Part shown: positions 26,288 to 34,448 of the stretch, piece after piece
How the letters are laid out: each line of letters opens with the position of its first letter
Numbering within the stretch: position 1 is the first letter of the stretch
NCBI GenBank assembly: GCA_019359275.1
Contig: JAHHHP010000044.1
Span: forward strand, 1-46,272
Direction: 5' to 3'
DNA length: 46,272 bases
DNA from: Myxacorys chilensis ATA2-1-KO14
Lineage (GTDB): Bacteria; Cyanobacteriota; Cyanobacteriia; Leptolyngbyales; Leptolyngbyaceae
Made by a program: the position numbers and the translations under genes
Notes under the pieces: model-generated
The model's input: the letters and a program-made list of their open reading frames with translations, nothing else
The model's database searches: none
Told to the model about the DNA's origin: nothing

Positions 26288-27538
26288 ATGCAAGTCAGCT
26301 TGAAGTATGCCCTGAGCGATGCTCAAGTCGATGTGGCTCAATCCAACAGTCAACGGCAGGTTGCCTTCTCTATTTCTGCAGTTCCTGAATCATTAGGGCG
26401 GAGCGTACCGCTGAATCTTTGTCTAGTTTTAGATCAAAGCGGCTCGATGGACGGCAAGGCATTAGCAACGGTGAAGCAAGCGGCAAGAAGATTGATCGAG
26501 GGACTCTCACCCGGTGATCGCATTTCGATTGTGACGTTCAATCACAAAGCGAAAGTGCTGCTGCCCAATCAAATCGTTGACGATCCAGCGGCGATCAGTT
26601 CTTCTCTTCAGTCGCTAGAAGCATCGGGAGGAACCGCGATCGATGAAGGACTGCGGCTAGGAATTGAAGAAATTGCTAAGGGCAAAAAAGATGCCATCTC
26701 ACAGATCTTTCTCCTCACCGATGGCGAAAATGAACATGGCAACAACGATCGCTGTCTTAAACTCGCTCAAGTCGCAACAGGCTATAATCTGACGCTCAAT
26801 TCGCTGGGATTTGGCAGTTCTTGGAATCAAGATGTTTTAGAAAAGATTGCCGATGCAGGCGGCGGCACCCTGTCTTATATTCAAGCTCCCGAACAAGCCG
26901 TAACCGAATTCGGACGGGTGTTTAGTCGAGTTCAGGCAGTAGGATTGACGAACGCCTTTTTAACCGTAACGTTGGCTCCGGGAGTACGTCTAGCCGAAAT
27001 GAAGCCAATCGCGCAAGTCGCGCCTGACACGATTGAGCTTCTGATTCAGCAGGAGGAGAACCAAGCGATCGCGCGGCTCGGTGATCTGATGGTCGATGCA
27101 CCGCGCGTCATTTTGGCAAATCTCTACGTCAACCAATTGCCCGAGGGAAAGACGACGATCGCTCATGCTCAAATTCGCTACGATGATCCCACATCTGGGC
27201 AGACAGGCTTGATTTCAGAGAGCTTTCCAGTCGAAGTAGCTGCTTCAGCACTGTATCAACCCGCGATCGATGCGGAAGTGCAACAACACATTCTGGCGTT
27301 AGCAAAATATCGACAGACGCAGATCGCGGAGACGAAACTACAGCAAGGCGATCGCTCTGGAGCCGCTACAATGCTGCAAACGGCGGCGAAAACTGCGCTG
27401 CAAATGGGAGATCAAGGCGGAGCAACAGTTTTACAGGTTAATGCGACTCGGCTACAGTCAGGCGAAGATCTTTCTGAGGCGGATAAAAAGAAAACCCGTC
27501 TCGTCTCAAAAACGATCTTGCAGGTAGAAGAATCTTGA
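26288..27538 (+). CDS. von Willebrand factor A domain protein
   Basis: This 416-residue soluble protein has a VWA domain at about residues 40-210 with an intact MIDAS metal site: DQSGSM (Asp49, Ser51, Ser53), and later the Thr/Asp elements in GGTAIDEGL and LLTDGENEHG. After it comes a beta-rich region and a helical C-terminal part with AATMLQTAAKTALQMGDQGGATVLQ. It has no signal peptide or membrane helix, so it is cytoplasmic. It probably binds a partner protein through the metal site, but the partner is unknown. A GGGAG ribosome binding site precedes the ATG. Confidence 0.9.
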   Translation: MQVSLKYALSDAQVDVAQSNSQRQVAFSISAVPESLGRSVPLNLCLVLDQSGSMDGKALATVKQAARRLIEGLSPGDRISIVTFNHKAKVLLPNQIVDDPAAISSSLQSLEASGGTAIDEGLRLGIEEIAKGKKDAISQIFLLTDGENEHGNNDRCLKLAQVATGYNLTLNSLGFGSSWNQDVLEKIADAGGGTLSYIQAPEQAVTEFGRVFSRVQAVGLTNAFLTVTLAPGVRLAEMKPIAQVAPDTIELLIQQEENQAIARLGDLMVDAPRVILANLYVNQLPEGKTTIAHAQIRYDDPTSGQTGLISESFPVEVAASALYQPAIDAEVQQHILALAKYRQTQIAETKLQQGDRSGAATMLQTAAKTALQMGDQGGATVLQVNATRLQSGEDLSEADKKKTRLVSKTILQVEES

Positions 27539-27694
27539 TGAGCTAAAGTTGTTACCTTCGCACATTTTCTTAAAATAGCAAAAGGACACCAACCATATAG
27601 CAGACGAGGTGGCGTGATTCTTTTCTAACCATTCTCGCCATGCTGTGCGATCGCTAGCGTAAATTGTTTCGAGTTGAGCCTCAAATTTTGGCAT
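27506..27694 (-). pseudogene. N-terminal remnant of a YdeI/OmpD-associated family gene
   Basis: The first ~36 residues match the start of the YdeI/OmpD-associated (bacteriocin-protection-like) family: LETIYASDRTAWREWLEKNH, then ATSSAIWLV. Family members then continue with a Lys-rich KK-x-x-G-K-P-S stretch and a CFGWID motif over about 190 residues. Here the similarity stops after IWLV, and the frame runs out in unrelated sequence that overlaps the end of the VWA gene on the other strand. The gene is therefore truncated, presumably by deletion. Its start lies 6 bases after the zinc-ribbon gene's stop, so it was once the last gene of that unit. Confidence 0.7.
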
Positions 27695-27700
27695 CAGGCT

Positions 27701-27901
27701 TCACTTCCGAGCTTTCCAAGTGCCACCATACACATAGAACGGGTTGTTCTGACTCACGTGATCCCAGCATTGACGACAGACAAAAATCCACTCGCCTGAC
27801 TCATCGTGCTGGACACGATATAGAACTGGAGCGGATTTTGTGCACAGAGAGCAGTGTTTTTCGCGCGATCGGCGAAGCGAAGCTCTAGAGGATCGAGGCA
27901 T
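27701..27901 (-). CDS. small zinc-ribbon protein
   Basis: This 66-residue protein has two CxxC pairs, CSLC and CRQC, spaced by about 27 residues, with ESGEWIFVC before the second, a typical small zinc ribbon. It ends QNNPFYVYGGTWKARK, and proteins with that ending are conserved in many bacteria, including cyanobacteria. I start it at the ATG at 27901. An earlier in-frame TTG at 27943 would add residues and overlap the upstream gene. The function is unknown. It is downstream of the PIN/TRAM gene on the same strand. Confidence 0.78.
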   Translation of the reverse strand: MPRSSRASLRRSREKHCSLCTKSAPVLYRVQHDESGEWIFVCRQCWDHVSQNNPFYVYGGTWKARK

Positions 27902-27935
27902 AAGAAAGCAGGTCGAGCGGGTAAGACAAAGACTG

Positions 27936-29045
27936 CTAGACAACTCCTTCGGAGCTTACACTTCTAGCGCTCATCGTAGAGGCTTTGGGCTTTGCAAAAA
28001 TCATACGGCCCGCCGACGTTTGCAGCGAACTCGTCACCGTCACCTGAAGCTCGTCGCCCACAAACTGCCGCCCTTCTTCGACCACAACCATCGTGCCATC
28101 TTCGAGATACCCAATACCCTGAGCGGGTTCTTTGCCTTCTCGTAGAATCTTCAGGTCAATATTGTCGCCCGGAAGAAACGTCGGTCGCATGGCTTGAGTT
28201 AAATCGTTCACGTTCAAAACAGGGACTTTCTGAACGGTAGCGACTTTATTGAGGTTGTAATCGGTTGTCAGCAGTGTGCCGTTGATGTCTTGCACGAGTC
28301 GAACTAGCTTTGCATCTACAGTTTGCACATCGTCATAATCCGCCGGATGAATCACCACGCGCTCAGGATACGCTTCTCGAATGGCGTTTAGAATGTCTAA
28401 CCCCCGGCGTCCTCGGACTCGCTTTTGATCGCTTGACGCATCTGCAACTTGTTGTAGTTCTTGCAGCACAAACTGAGGCACAAGCAGTTGACCTTCTAGA
28501 AACCCGGTGTCAAGCAATTGAGCGATGCGACCATCGATAATGCAACTTGTGTCGAGAACTTTGGTGGTCGCGGATTTAAGCGTGCCTTCAGCTAGAAGAA
28601 GGGTTTCAACGCTGTTGGGACTGATCAAGCGGAGTAGCGATCGCCCGTGGATATCTGCTAACGACACACCAGAGACAGCAAACAAAATACTGCCCAATAC
28701 GGCAGCGAGAGGCTTAATAAAGGCAAATTCTGGCGGGATGGGCAGTAGAAAAATCGGAGCTAACAGCAAATTTGCCACCAGCAACCCAACAACTAAGCCA
28801 ACCGAACGACTCAGCAACACATCCGCTGGAAGTTCTCGAATGTGACGTTCTAAGCGTCGAAATCCTGATTGCGCTGAAATGCCAAAGGCAAACCCAATTA
28901 GCGATCCAAAGCCAGCCAACACGACTCGTAAGGCAACTGGGTCAGTGGCTTGCTGAAGAAGATTTCCAGGCAGCGCTTCGATGCCGTGAAAGCCAATTCC
29001 CGCTCCTGCTAGGATGAATGAAATAATGATGACTGCATCAATCAT
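27936..29045 (-). CDS. PIN/TRAM domain membrane protein (YacL-like)
   Basis: This 369-residue protein has four N-terminal membrane helices (about residues 3-20, 38-58, 83-105 and 110-130). A PIN nuclease-fold domain follows, beginning VLDTSCIIDGRIAQLLD near 163 and including TTDYNLNKVATVQKV. The C-terminus is a TRAM domain with GIGYLEDGTMVVVEEGRQFVGDE in pattern. This is the YacL architecture found in Firmicutes and cyanobacteria. Its acidic residues suggest an RNase, but activity is not established for this subgroup. It is probably the first large gene of a unit that continues with the zinc-ribbon gene. Confidence 0.9.
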   Translation of the reverse strand: MIDAVIIISFILAGAGIGFHGIEALPGNLLQQATDPVALRVVLAGFGSLIGFAFGISAQSGFRRLERHIRELPADVLLSRSVGLVVGLLVANLLLAPIFLLPIPPEFAFIKPLAAVLGSILFAVSGVSLADIHGRSLLRLISPNSVETLLLAEGTLKSATTKVLDTSCIIDGRIAQLLDTGFLEGQLLVPQFVLQELQQVADASSDQKRVRGRRGLDILNAIREAYPERVVIHPADYDDVQTVDAKLVRLVQDINGTLLTTDYNLNKVATVQKVPVLNVNDLTQAMRPTFLPGDNIDLKILREGKEPAQGIGYLEDGTMVVVEEGRQFVGDELQVTVTSSLQTSAGRMIFAKPKASTMSARSVSSEGVV

Positions 29046-29072
29046 AAGAATGAATGTTGAGAGATGGATGTG

Positions 29073-29171
29073 CTAAGTTTTGCGATTAGCACAGTCAAAC
29101 AACGCGCTAAGCCCCTCAAGAATAATCAGGATAATGACGGAAAAAAGAAGAATTGCGTGAGTCTTAGTCAT
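29073..29171 (-). CDS. possible 32-residue single-pass membrane protein
   Basis: The frame from ATG at 29171 encodes a short Lys/His-containing head (MTKTHA), a hydrophobic helix ILLFSVIILIILEGLSALF, and a tail DCANRKT. An AGGT lies about 8 bases before the start, and TATAAT (minus strand) lies about 20 bases upstream, giving a plausible -10. It ends 27 bases before the PIN/TRAM gene start, on the same strand. The composition is protein-like, but no known family is recognised, and hydrophobic helices of this length can occur by chance. Confidence 0.4.
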   Translation of the reverse strand: MTKTHAILLFSVIILIILEGLSALFDCANRKT

Positions 29172-29387
29172 TAGTTTGACCTGGCATCATTATATCTAGG
29201 AATCAATCGAATTGCGCCGTCGATGCCTTGCCAGATGGACGATTTACCGTAGAACTTCTCGCTGTTTATGATACAAATTGAAGCAATCTTAAGCTGAAAA
29301 CACGGGGATCGGTTCTGTAGAACCAATATCGAAGATTGTTGATCGAAAATAAGTAATAAATATTATTCAAATACGATTTAAGAAGTA

Positions 29388-30632
29388 ATGGAGTTTACTT
29401 GTCCGAGTTCAGCTTATGTTCATATTCCGTTTTGCCGCCGCCGGTGTTTTTACTGCGATTTTCCAATTTCGGTGGTTGGGGATCAGCGCAACGGCAACAA
29501 CTCAGCCGCGATCGCGCGCTATGTTGAGGCGCTCTGCTCAGAAATTCGCCTCACTGAGTCGCTGGGTGAGCCGCTTAAAACGGTTTTCTTTGGTGGCGGA
29601 ACCCCTTCTCTACTCTCGATTGCTCAACTGAACCAAATTTTAGACGCCTTAGATCGGCAGTTTGGAATTAGCAAAGCGGCAGAAATCTCAATGGAAGTTG
29701 ATCCCGGAACGTTTGGTTTATCTCAAATCAAAGGTTATCGAGGCGCAGGCGTGAATCGAGTGAGCTTAGGCGTCCAGGCGTTTCAGCCAGAGTTGCTTAA
29801 AGCCTGCGGTAGAACTCATACGGTAGAAGATGTGTATGCTTCAATCGATTTAATTCGACAAGTAGACCTTGAGAACATCAGCTTGGACTTAATTTCGGGC
29901 TTGCCTAATCAGACTTCGGAGCAATGGCAAGATTCATTAACGAAAGCGATCGCGCTCTCGCCTCAGCATCTTTCTACTTATGATCTGACGATCGAACCGA
30001 TGACGCCGTTTGGAAAGCAGTACAGCCCAGGCGAAAAGCCGTTGCCATCTGATGAACTCACAGCAGACCTGTATCGCATTGCCAATCAAGTTTTGACGGC
30101 GGCGGGATATGAGCACTACGAAATCTCAAACTATGCTCAACCGAACTATCAATGCCGCCACAACCGAGTGTATTGGGAAAACCATTCATTTTATGGGTTT
30201 GGCATGGGCGCAACTAGTTATATTAATGGCGATCGCACCGCTCGCCCCCGTAAAACTAGAGAGTACTATTCCTGGTTAGACCAACAGTGCCAGCAGATCT
30301 CTTCGTTAGGCAGCATTGCTGAAGCCACGCCTTCTGATGTGCTTTTAGACACATTAATGGTGGGTTTGAGGTTAGCAGAAGGATTGAGCCTTCAAAACCT
30401 AGTTCAACAGTTTGGCGACGCCTGTGTAGCAGAGGTTTGGGAGTGCTTGAAACCTTATCAACGAGCGGGATGGGTTGAGCTAGTAGGAGCCGACAATACA
30501 CTGCTTCCTGCGGGTTCGGCCCTGCCTAAAGTAGGGCAGTTGAGACTCGCAAATCCGGAAGGGTTCTTGTTTTCTAATGTGGTTTTAGTCAAGCTATTTG
30601 AGCGCTTTGATCAGAGCGGAAATAATGCTTAA
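29388..30632 (+). CDS. hemW: HemW-like radical SAM protein
   Basis: This 414-residue protein has the radical SAM CxxxCxxC cluster motif at Cys16, Cys20 and Cys23 (PFCRRRCFYCDFPI), GGGTPS, and the HemN/HemW region ISLDLISGLPNQT. HemW proteins bind haem and are thought to deliver it to partners. They were long mis-called coproporphyrinogen III oxidase, but they lack that activity. An HNRVYW segment and the C-terminal HemN-type domain (about 300-400) are also present. The start at 29388 puts the first conserved residues AYVHIPFC at their usual place. It ends 7 bases from the convergent PAP2 gene. Confidence 0.92.
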   Translation: MEFTCPSSAYVHIPFCRRRCFYCDFPISVVGDQRNGNNSAAIARYVEALCSEIRLTESLGEPLKTVFFGGGTPSLLSIAQLNQILDALDRQFGISKAAEISMEVDPGTFGLSQIKGYRGAGVNRVSLGVQAFQPELLKACGRTHTVEDVYASIDLIRQVDLENISLDLISGLPNQTSEQWQDSLTKAIALSPQHLSTYDLTIEPMTPFGKQYSPGEKPLPSDELTADLYRIANQVLTAAGYEHYEISNYAQPNYQCRHNRVYWENHSFYGFGMGATSYINGDRTARPRKTREYYSWLDQQCQQISSLGSIAEATPSDVLLDTLMVGLRLAEGLSLQNLVQQFGDACVAEVWECLKPYQRAGWVELVGADNTLLPAGSALPKVGQLRLANPEGFLFSNVVLVKLFERFDQSGNNA

Positions 30633-30639
30633 AGGTCTG

Positions 30640-31353
30640 CTAATTGCCTTGAGGCAAACCACGTTTCTGAATTTCCATGCTCAAAATACACGCCACAAGC
30701 CACACAAATCCAGCTGCATAACCCGCCACAATATCTGTTAGCCAATGCACGCCAAAATACAATCGACTAAATCCAATTAATAGAATTAAAACACTAGTTG
30801 CAATAACAATTTGATTGCGCCGTTCTGGAAATCGGCTGGCTAACAAGTACCCAAACAGACCCAAAATCACCATCGAAAGCATGGCGTGTCCACTCGGAAA
30901 ACTGTAGTAGCGGACATCTACTGTTCTGGCCCATAGTTGAGGACGATCGCGCTCGAACAAACTCTTCAGCAGCATGTTTAGCCCCAGAGCGCCTACAGCC
31001 GCGATCGCAATCGTAATGGCTTCTGAGCGCTGCCGCCGTATCAATAGCCAAATGCTGACGAATAAGCACAAGGACACTAACACCGCCGGATCGCCAATCG
31101 TTGTGATCCCAAGCATAACCGGGTTAAGCCACGGTTCCTGCAAGCGTTGAACGGCAAACAAAACATTGACATCAAAGGCGTAGGTTTCTTTTTCAAGCAC
31201 CTCTTCCGCAATTTCTGCAAATACCCACAGTGAGATCGCGGCTAATACTAATCCGGCTAAGCGAACAGTAGTTAATAGTGGAACCAAAGGCAGCCCAAAC
31301 TGTCGCCACCATCGAATTAGCAACCGACTTAGGCGGCGAGTAACCTCTAACAT
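30640..31353 (-). CDS. PAP2-family membrane phosphatase
   Basis: This 237-residue integral membrane protein has the three-part PAP2 acid phosphatase signature: KSLFERDRP near residue 130, YSFPSGHA near 152 and SRLYFGVHWLTD near 195. The two active-site histidines and the RP arginine are present. About six membrane helices surround the site. Typical substrates are lipid phosphates such as phosphatidic acid or undecaprenyl pyrophosphate, but the specificity cannot be read here. It converges with hemW. Confidence 0.92.
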   Translation of the reverse strand: MLEVTRRLSRLLIRWWRQFGLPLVPLLTTVRLAGLVLAAISLWVFAEIAEEVLEKETYAFDVNVLFAVQRLQEPWLNPVMLGITTIGDPAVLVSLCLFVSIWLLIRRQRSEAITIAIAAVGALGLNMLLKSLFERDRPQLWARTVDVRYYSFPSGHAMLSMVILGLFGYLLASRFPERRNQIVIATSVLILLIGFSRLYFGVHWLTDIVAGYAAGFVWLVACILSMEIQKRGLPQGN

Positions 31354-31735
31354 TACTTAATCAAAATAACCTTTAACTCACTAAGTTTCGGATTCATTCC
31401 CGCTAAATTTCATCTAGCAAAAGTTAGAAATTTGCTTCTGTAAATATTAGTAAGGAAGAGCAGTAAAGAACAAAGAAGACATTCCAATTTGTATAGCAAG
31501 TCTTCTATACTTCAAGTATGAAGATTAAGAGTGTCTGTTGCAGTGATAAAGCTACACTCAACGAATCAAGTGTAATAGCACAAGGATCTTCATGCGCCTT
31601 ATCTAGCTGTACCTTGTACTAAATTTATTACGTTCTAGCTGTATTGATTCAGCTTTAGATTCAGCTTTAAAGGAAGAGGTCACGCTTCATAAACTTCCCT
31701 TCACAAGCCTCCTAGGTGCATTGGGAGAACATACT
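31354..31735. other. 382-base gap ahead of the universal stress gene
   Basis: This separates the PAP2 gene start (minus) from the stress gene start (plus), so both promoters lie here. A near-perfect inverted repeat at about 31502-31523 (CTTC, ATACTT and AAGTAT, GAAG with one bulged base) could be a protein-binding site. CTAGCTGTA occurs twice (near 31602 and 31635), and a 12-bp tandem duplication follows. No protein-like frame is present. Confidence 0.45.
31646..31669. repeat. 12-bp perfect tandem duplication
   Basis: GATTCAGCTTTA occurs at 31646-31657 and 31658-31669 with no mismatch, in the leader region of the universal stress gene about 67 bases before its start codon. Confidence 0.9.
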
Positions 31736-32227
31736 ATGTTTCAAAAGATTTTAGTAGCATTAGATAGCAGCGAGTCCAGCCAGCATGTCTTTGAAAAAGC
31801 CCTTGACCTAGCGAAAACAAATCAAGCTGAGTTAATGCTTTTACATGTGCTTAGCCCAACGGATGAAGCCTATCCAATGCCAATTTATCCTAGTTTCGAT
31901 GGGATTTATCCTATTCAGCATGATGAGTTGATGCGATCAGCCATGCAGCAATTTTCTATAGTGGAGCAAGCTGGCTATGACAAGCTGCGATCGCATTCTC
32001 TAAAAGCCGAGGTGGAGAATGTTCTGACGCACATGACTCAAAGTACTGGTGATCCGGGTGAGCTTATTTGTAGTACTGCAAAACAATGGAGCGCTGACTT
32101 AATTGTAATCGGTCGTCGAGGGCGCTCGGCGCTGACAGAACTTTTGCTTGGCAGTGTCAGTAACCATGTAATGCACCACGCGTCCTGCTCGGTGCTAGTG
32201 GTTCAGGCGGCTTTAGTGTCGGCTTAG
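31736..32227 (+). CDS. universal stress protein (UspA family)
   Basis: This 163-residue protein has the UspA Rossmann-like fold. It opens MFQKILVALDSSESSQHVFEKAL and has the ATP-binding pattern G-x-x-G-x(9)-G-S in IGRRGRSALTELLLGSVSNHV in pattern, followed by CSVLVV. Such proteins bind ATP and rise under stress. I choose the ATG at 31736, because a GGGAG lies about 9 bases upstream and the conserved beta strand begins there; an earlier TTG in frame is less likely. Its stop lies inside the convergent FHA gene's extended reading frame. Confidence 0.93.
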   Translation: MFQKILVALDSSESSQHVFEKALDLAKTNQAELMLLHVLSPTDEAYPMPIYPSFDGIYPIQHDELMRSAMQQFSIVEQAGYDKLRSHSLKAEVENVLTHMTQSTGDPGELICSTAKQWSADLIVIGRRGRSALTELLLGSVSNHVMHHASCSVLVVQAALVSA

Positions 32228-32782
32228 CCCCTGTACGGCTATTCGATACGTTGCACGAACGCGAGGACCAAAAATAATAGAGTCCCCTACCTTCAGTTCC
32301 CAAATGTGCTATCGTTGACCATTCACCAGAATGCCGTTAGTGCTGGGATTGCCGTGTAAATCACCGTCAATTATTTTGTAAACTGATGCTTGACCCATTC
32401 GATTGCTGCATCGCAAAACGGCATGGAATCTCGAAGCAAACTGCGATCGCAGACAAATATCATTCTGAGGATCGCGTCCAAGCGTATAACAGTCATACTC
32501 TAATGTGACTTCTCGCTGTCCTGCATCGTCTTCCACAATCAGCACAGGACAAGAACTAAAATTAAGCAAACCTAAACTTGAAGCGACCAATTCGTTAGAC
32601 GATTCAGCTTCATCTTCGAGAAGAGAGAAATTTCTAGAATGCTCCCCTCCACTCAAACCTGACGATTTGAGAGAAGACTGGTAGAAATAATCTCCAAGTT
32701 TTTTCTCAGTCTCGATTTCCGAAGTTACTAGCCGAGCGATTTGTCCTGAAAGGCGAATCCTGGGAGATTGCTGAGGCTTCAT
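32213..32782 (-). pseudogene. FHA-domain gene with an in-frame TAG in the domain
   Basis: The frame starts at the ATG at 32782 and encodes a disordered N-terminus then a forkhead-associated (FHA) phosphothreonine-binding domain. Visible elements are TLGRDPQNDICL, SRFHAVL and GNPSTNGILVNGQR. A TAG at 32309-32311 stops it there, after 157 residues. The same frame then continues HIWELKVGDSIIFGPRVR, ATYRIAVQGLSRH and ends at a TAA (32213-32215). That continuation is the missing final beta strands of an FHA domain, so the stop is inside the domain. Either the gene is a recent nonsense pseudogene or the stop is read through. The restored product would be 189 residues. The last 15 bases overlap the stress gene on the other strand. 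Confidence 0.85.
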
Positions 32783-33038
32783 GACTGGAGTGAGCAACTT
32801 AATATAACACTACTCCGTAAATTCAACGAGCTTAGATAGAGATCAGGATGATTCTAGTGAAACAGTAGTGGAAGACATTCATGGGTCTGTGGACAACCGG
32901 ACTATTGCAGAACAGCCTTAGCCACTAGCTGATTCACTGATACTTGGTCACTAGAAACTGAAATGGAGTATCAATACAAATGCTGCTTCCTAAAACGGCT
33001 CGCTCCGATGAAGTTACAGAAGGGAATCTGTAAAGAAG

Positions 33039-33716
33039 CTAGAATGCCCCGTCCTTGGCAAAAATCACGTAGATCGTTCTAAAGATTAAGTAAAGATCGT
33101 AAATGGGTGTCCAAATAGACTGATAGCGCAGATCTAGGAGAACAATGTCTTCAAAATCCTTGATCGTCGAACGCCCATTCGCTTGCCACTCGCCAGTCAG
33201 CCCTGGTTTGACATTAAGACGTTGCCAATGATAATCACTGTAATAGGAGACTTCATCAGAAGTAGGTGGGCGTGTGCCAACCAAGCTCATCTCACCAAGC
33301 ATCACATTCCAAAACTGCGGCAATTCATCTAAACTTGTGCGTCTAAGAAACCGACCAACTTTTGTAATGCGAGGATCCTGCTTATTCTTGAAAATTAATC
33401 CCTCTGCCTCGTTCTCAATCTGAGATTTTAGCAAATCCGCCCCTTCAACCATAGAGCGAAACTTATAGATGCGGAACGGTTTACCGAGCAAGCCGTGACG
33501 CTCCTGACTGTATAAGATCGGACCTGGGCTGTCGAGCCTGATGGCGATCGCAATCGGTACGAAGAGGAGCGCCGTAATCAATAACCCAATTAAGCTTCCA
33601 AATAAATCGATGGCTCGCTTAACGACTGAATGAGCAGAAGCGTGAGGAACTTGATGTTTGACAAATGTAGTCAAGCGAGTTTCAAGTATGGATGACTCTA
33701 GAGCAAATTGTGTCAT
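33039..33716 (-). CDS. bacterial sugar transferase (undecaprenyl-phosphate glycosylphosphotransferase)
   Basis: This 225-residue protein is a minimal PF02397 enzyme that transfers a sugar phosphate to undecaprenyl phosphate, the first step of exopolysaccharide or O-antigen repeat assembly. It has one N-terminal membrane helix (about residues 32-55, GLLITALLFVPIAIAIRLDSPG in pattern). The catalytic domain follows with KPFRIYKFRSM, FLRRTSLDELPQFWNVMLGEMSLVGTRPP in pattern, and KPGLTGEWQANGRS. It lacks the N-terminal multi-helix domain of WbaP/CpsE-type long forms. No other polysaccharide gene adjoins it except galE about 8 kb away. Confidence 0.93.
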   Translation of the reverse strand: MTQFALESSILETRLTTFVKHQVPHASAHSVVKRAIDLFGSLIGLLITALLFVPIAIAIRLDSPGPILYSQERHGLLGKPFRIYKFRSMVEGADLLKSQIENEAEGLIFKNKQDPRITKVGRFLRRTSLDELPQFWNVMLGEMSLVGTRPPTSDEVSYYSDYHWQRLNVKPGLTGEWQANGRSTIKDFEDIVLLDLRYQSIWTPIYDLYLIFRTIYVIFAKDGAF

Positions 33717-33974
33717 GATTCAGAACCCGTCTAAGAACCGTATAAACACTTGTTTCGTATCCGTAGCTATACGCAAAACTATAAGATTTTCTGCAGATAC
33801 TAAGTAGTGTTTCAGTGAACACTTCCTCAAAACTTTTTACTCTAGAGATGAAATAAAGCTTATGTGAAGTTTTGATAAAGTCGATTTTCTGCCCTCTTCA
33901 CAACGGACGATTTTTTGGAGACATAAAGCATAAATAGGTAGACAACTCAAAGCAAAGTCCTATACAAAACAAGG

Positions 33975-33988
33975 GGTGTGAGGAGTGG
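33975..33988 (+). promoter_or_regulatory. perfect complement of the Yfr1 small-RNA core at a gene start
   Basis: GGTGTGAGGAGTGG overlaps the GTG start codon (33985) of the coiled-coil gene. Its reverse complement, CCACTCCTCACACC, contains the 11-base ACUCCUCACAC core that is the exposed, conserved part of the cyanobacterial small RNA Yfr1. Base pairing here would cover the start codon and nearby purine-rich ribosome binding region. The role as a Yfr1 target is inference; the complementarity is directly visible. Confidence 0.45.
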
Positions 33989-34248
33989 AATCGCAATCGG
34001 AGCGCCTTAGTGTCATTGTCGAACAAGTTGCAGAAACTGTCCTTGCAGCGACTGATACCGTTGAGCAACTTTCAGAACGACTCGATGAACTTACGAAGCA
34101 GGTGCAGCAACAGGGATACCAAGTTTTTGCCTTGACCGATGCTGTCCAAACGTTAACCGACAATCAAGAAGCGGTAATCACACATGTTGCTCGCTTAGCA
34201 GAAACCCTTGAGCGCATCGCGGCGTCACTTGAGAAAAATGCGTTGTAA
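33985..34248 (+). CDS. small coiled-coil protein of unknown function
   Basis: This 87-residue acidic protein is one nearly continuous coiled coil from about residue 5 to 80, rich in Gln, Glu, Leu, Val and Thr, with heptad-like spacing. It has no cysteine and no membrane segment. The GTG start at 33985 has AAGGGG about 8 bases upstream. It lies 200 bases ahead of the HetZ-like gene on the same strand. The protein resembles small cyanobacterial coiled coils of unknown role. Confidence 0.68.
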   Translation: MESQSERLSVIVEQVAETVLAATDTVEQLSERLDELTKQVQQQGYQVFALTDAVQTLTDNQEAVITHVARLAETLERIAASLEKNAL

Positions 34249-34268
34249 CAGAGATTAACTCGCCTCAA

Positions 34269-34300
34269 ATTAAGCGATCAACACATTAAGCGATCAACCT
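34269..34300. repeat. 16-bp tandem duplication
   Basis: ATTAAGCGATCAACAC (34269-34284) is followed directly by ATTAAGCGATCAACCT (34285-34300), identical at 14 of 16 positions. It lies just after the coiled-coil gene. Confidence 0.88.
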
Positions 34301-34404
34301 AGAGAAAGGGTTTATACTGAGGAACTCTAGCCAACAGCTGCCTTGGTTGCGCGAAGTACCCGTATGGGTAAGTGATTTCAGTTGAGGGTGTGAGGCAAAC
34401 TCTA

Positions 34405-34438
34405 TATTAGGGCAGTGAATATATCAGGGCAGTGAGGA
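34405..34438. repeat. 17-bp tandem duplication in the HetZ-like gene leader
   Basis: TATTAGGGCAGTGAATA (34405-34421) is followed directly by TATCAGGGCAGTGAGGA (34422-34438), with three mismatches. It ends about 10 bases before the start codon at 34449, so it contains the likely ribosome-binding purines (GTGAGGA). Confidence 0.82.
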
Positions 34439-34448
34439 CGGCAACTCC

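Noticed and set aside
26114..26353. A 79-codon minus-strand frame ahead of clpR
   Set aside because: It overlaps the VWA gene start on the other strand and has no ribosome binding site or family pattern.
33900..34020. Minus-strand Yfr1 gene at the CCACTCCTCACACC motif
   Set aside because: The core is present, but no stem-loop and T-run terminator follows it and no 5' stem precedes it, as Yfr1 requires. The plus-strand target reading is preferred.
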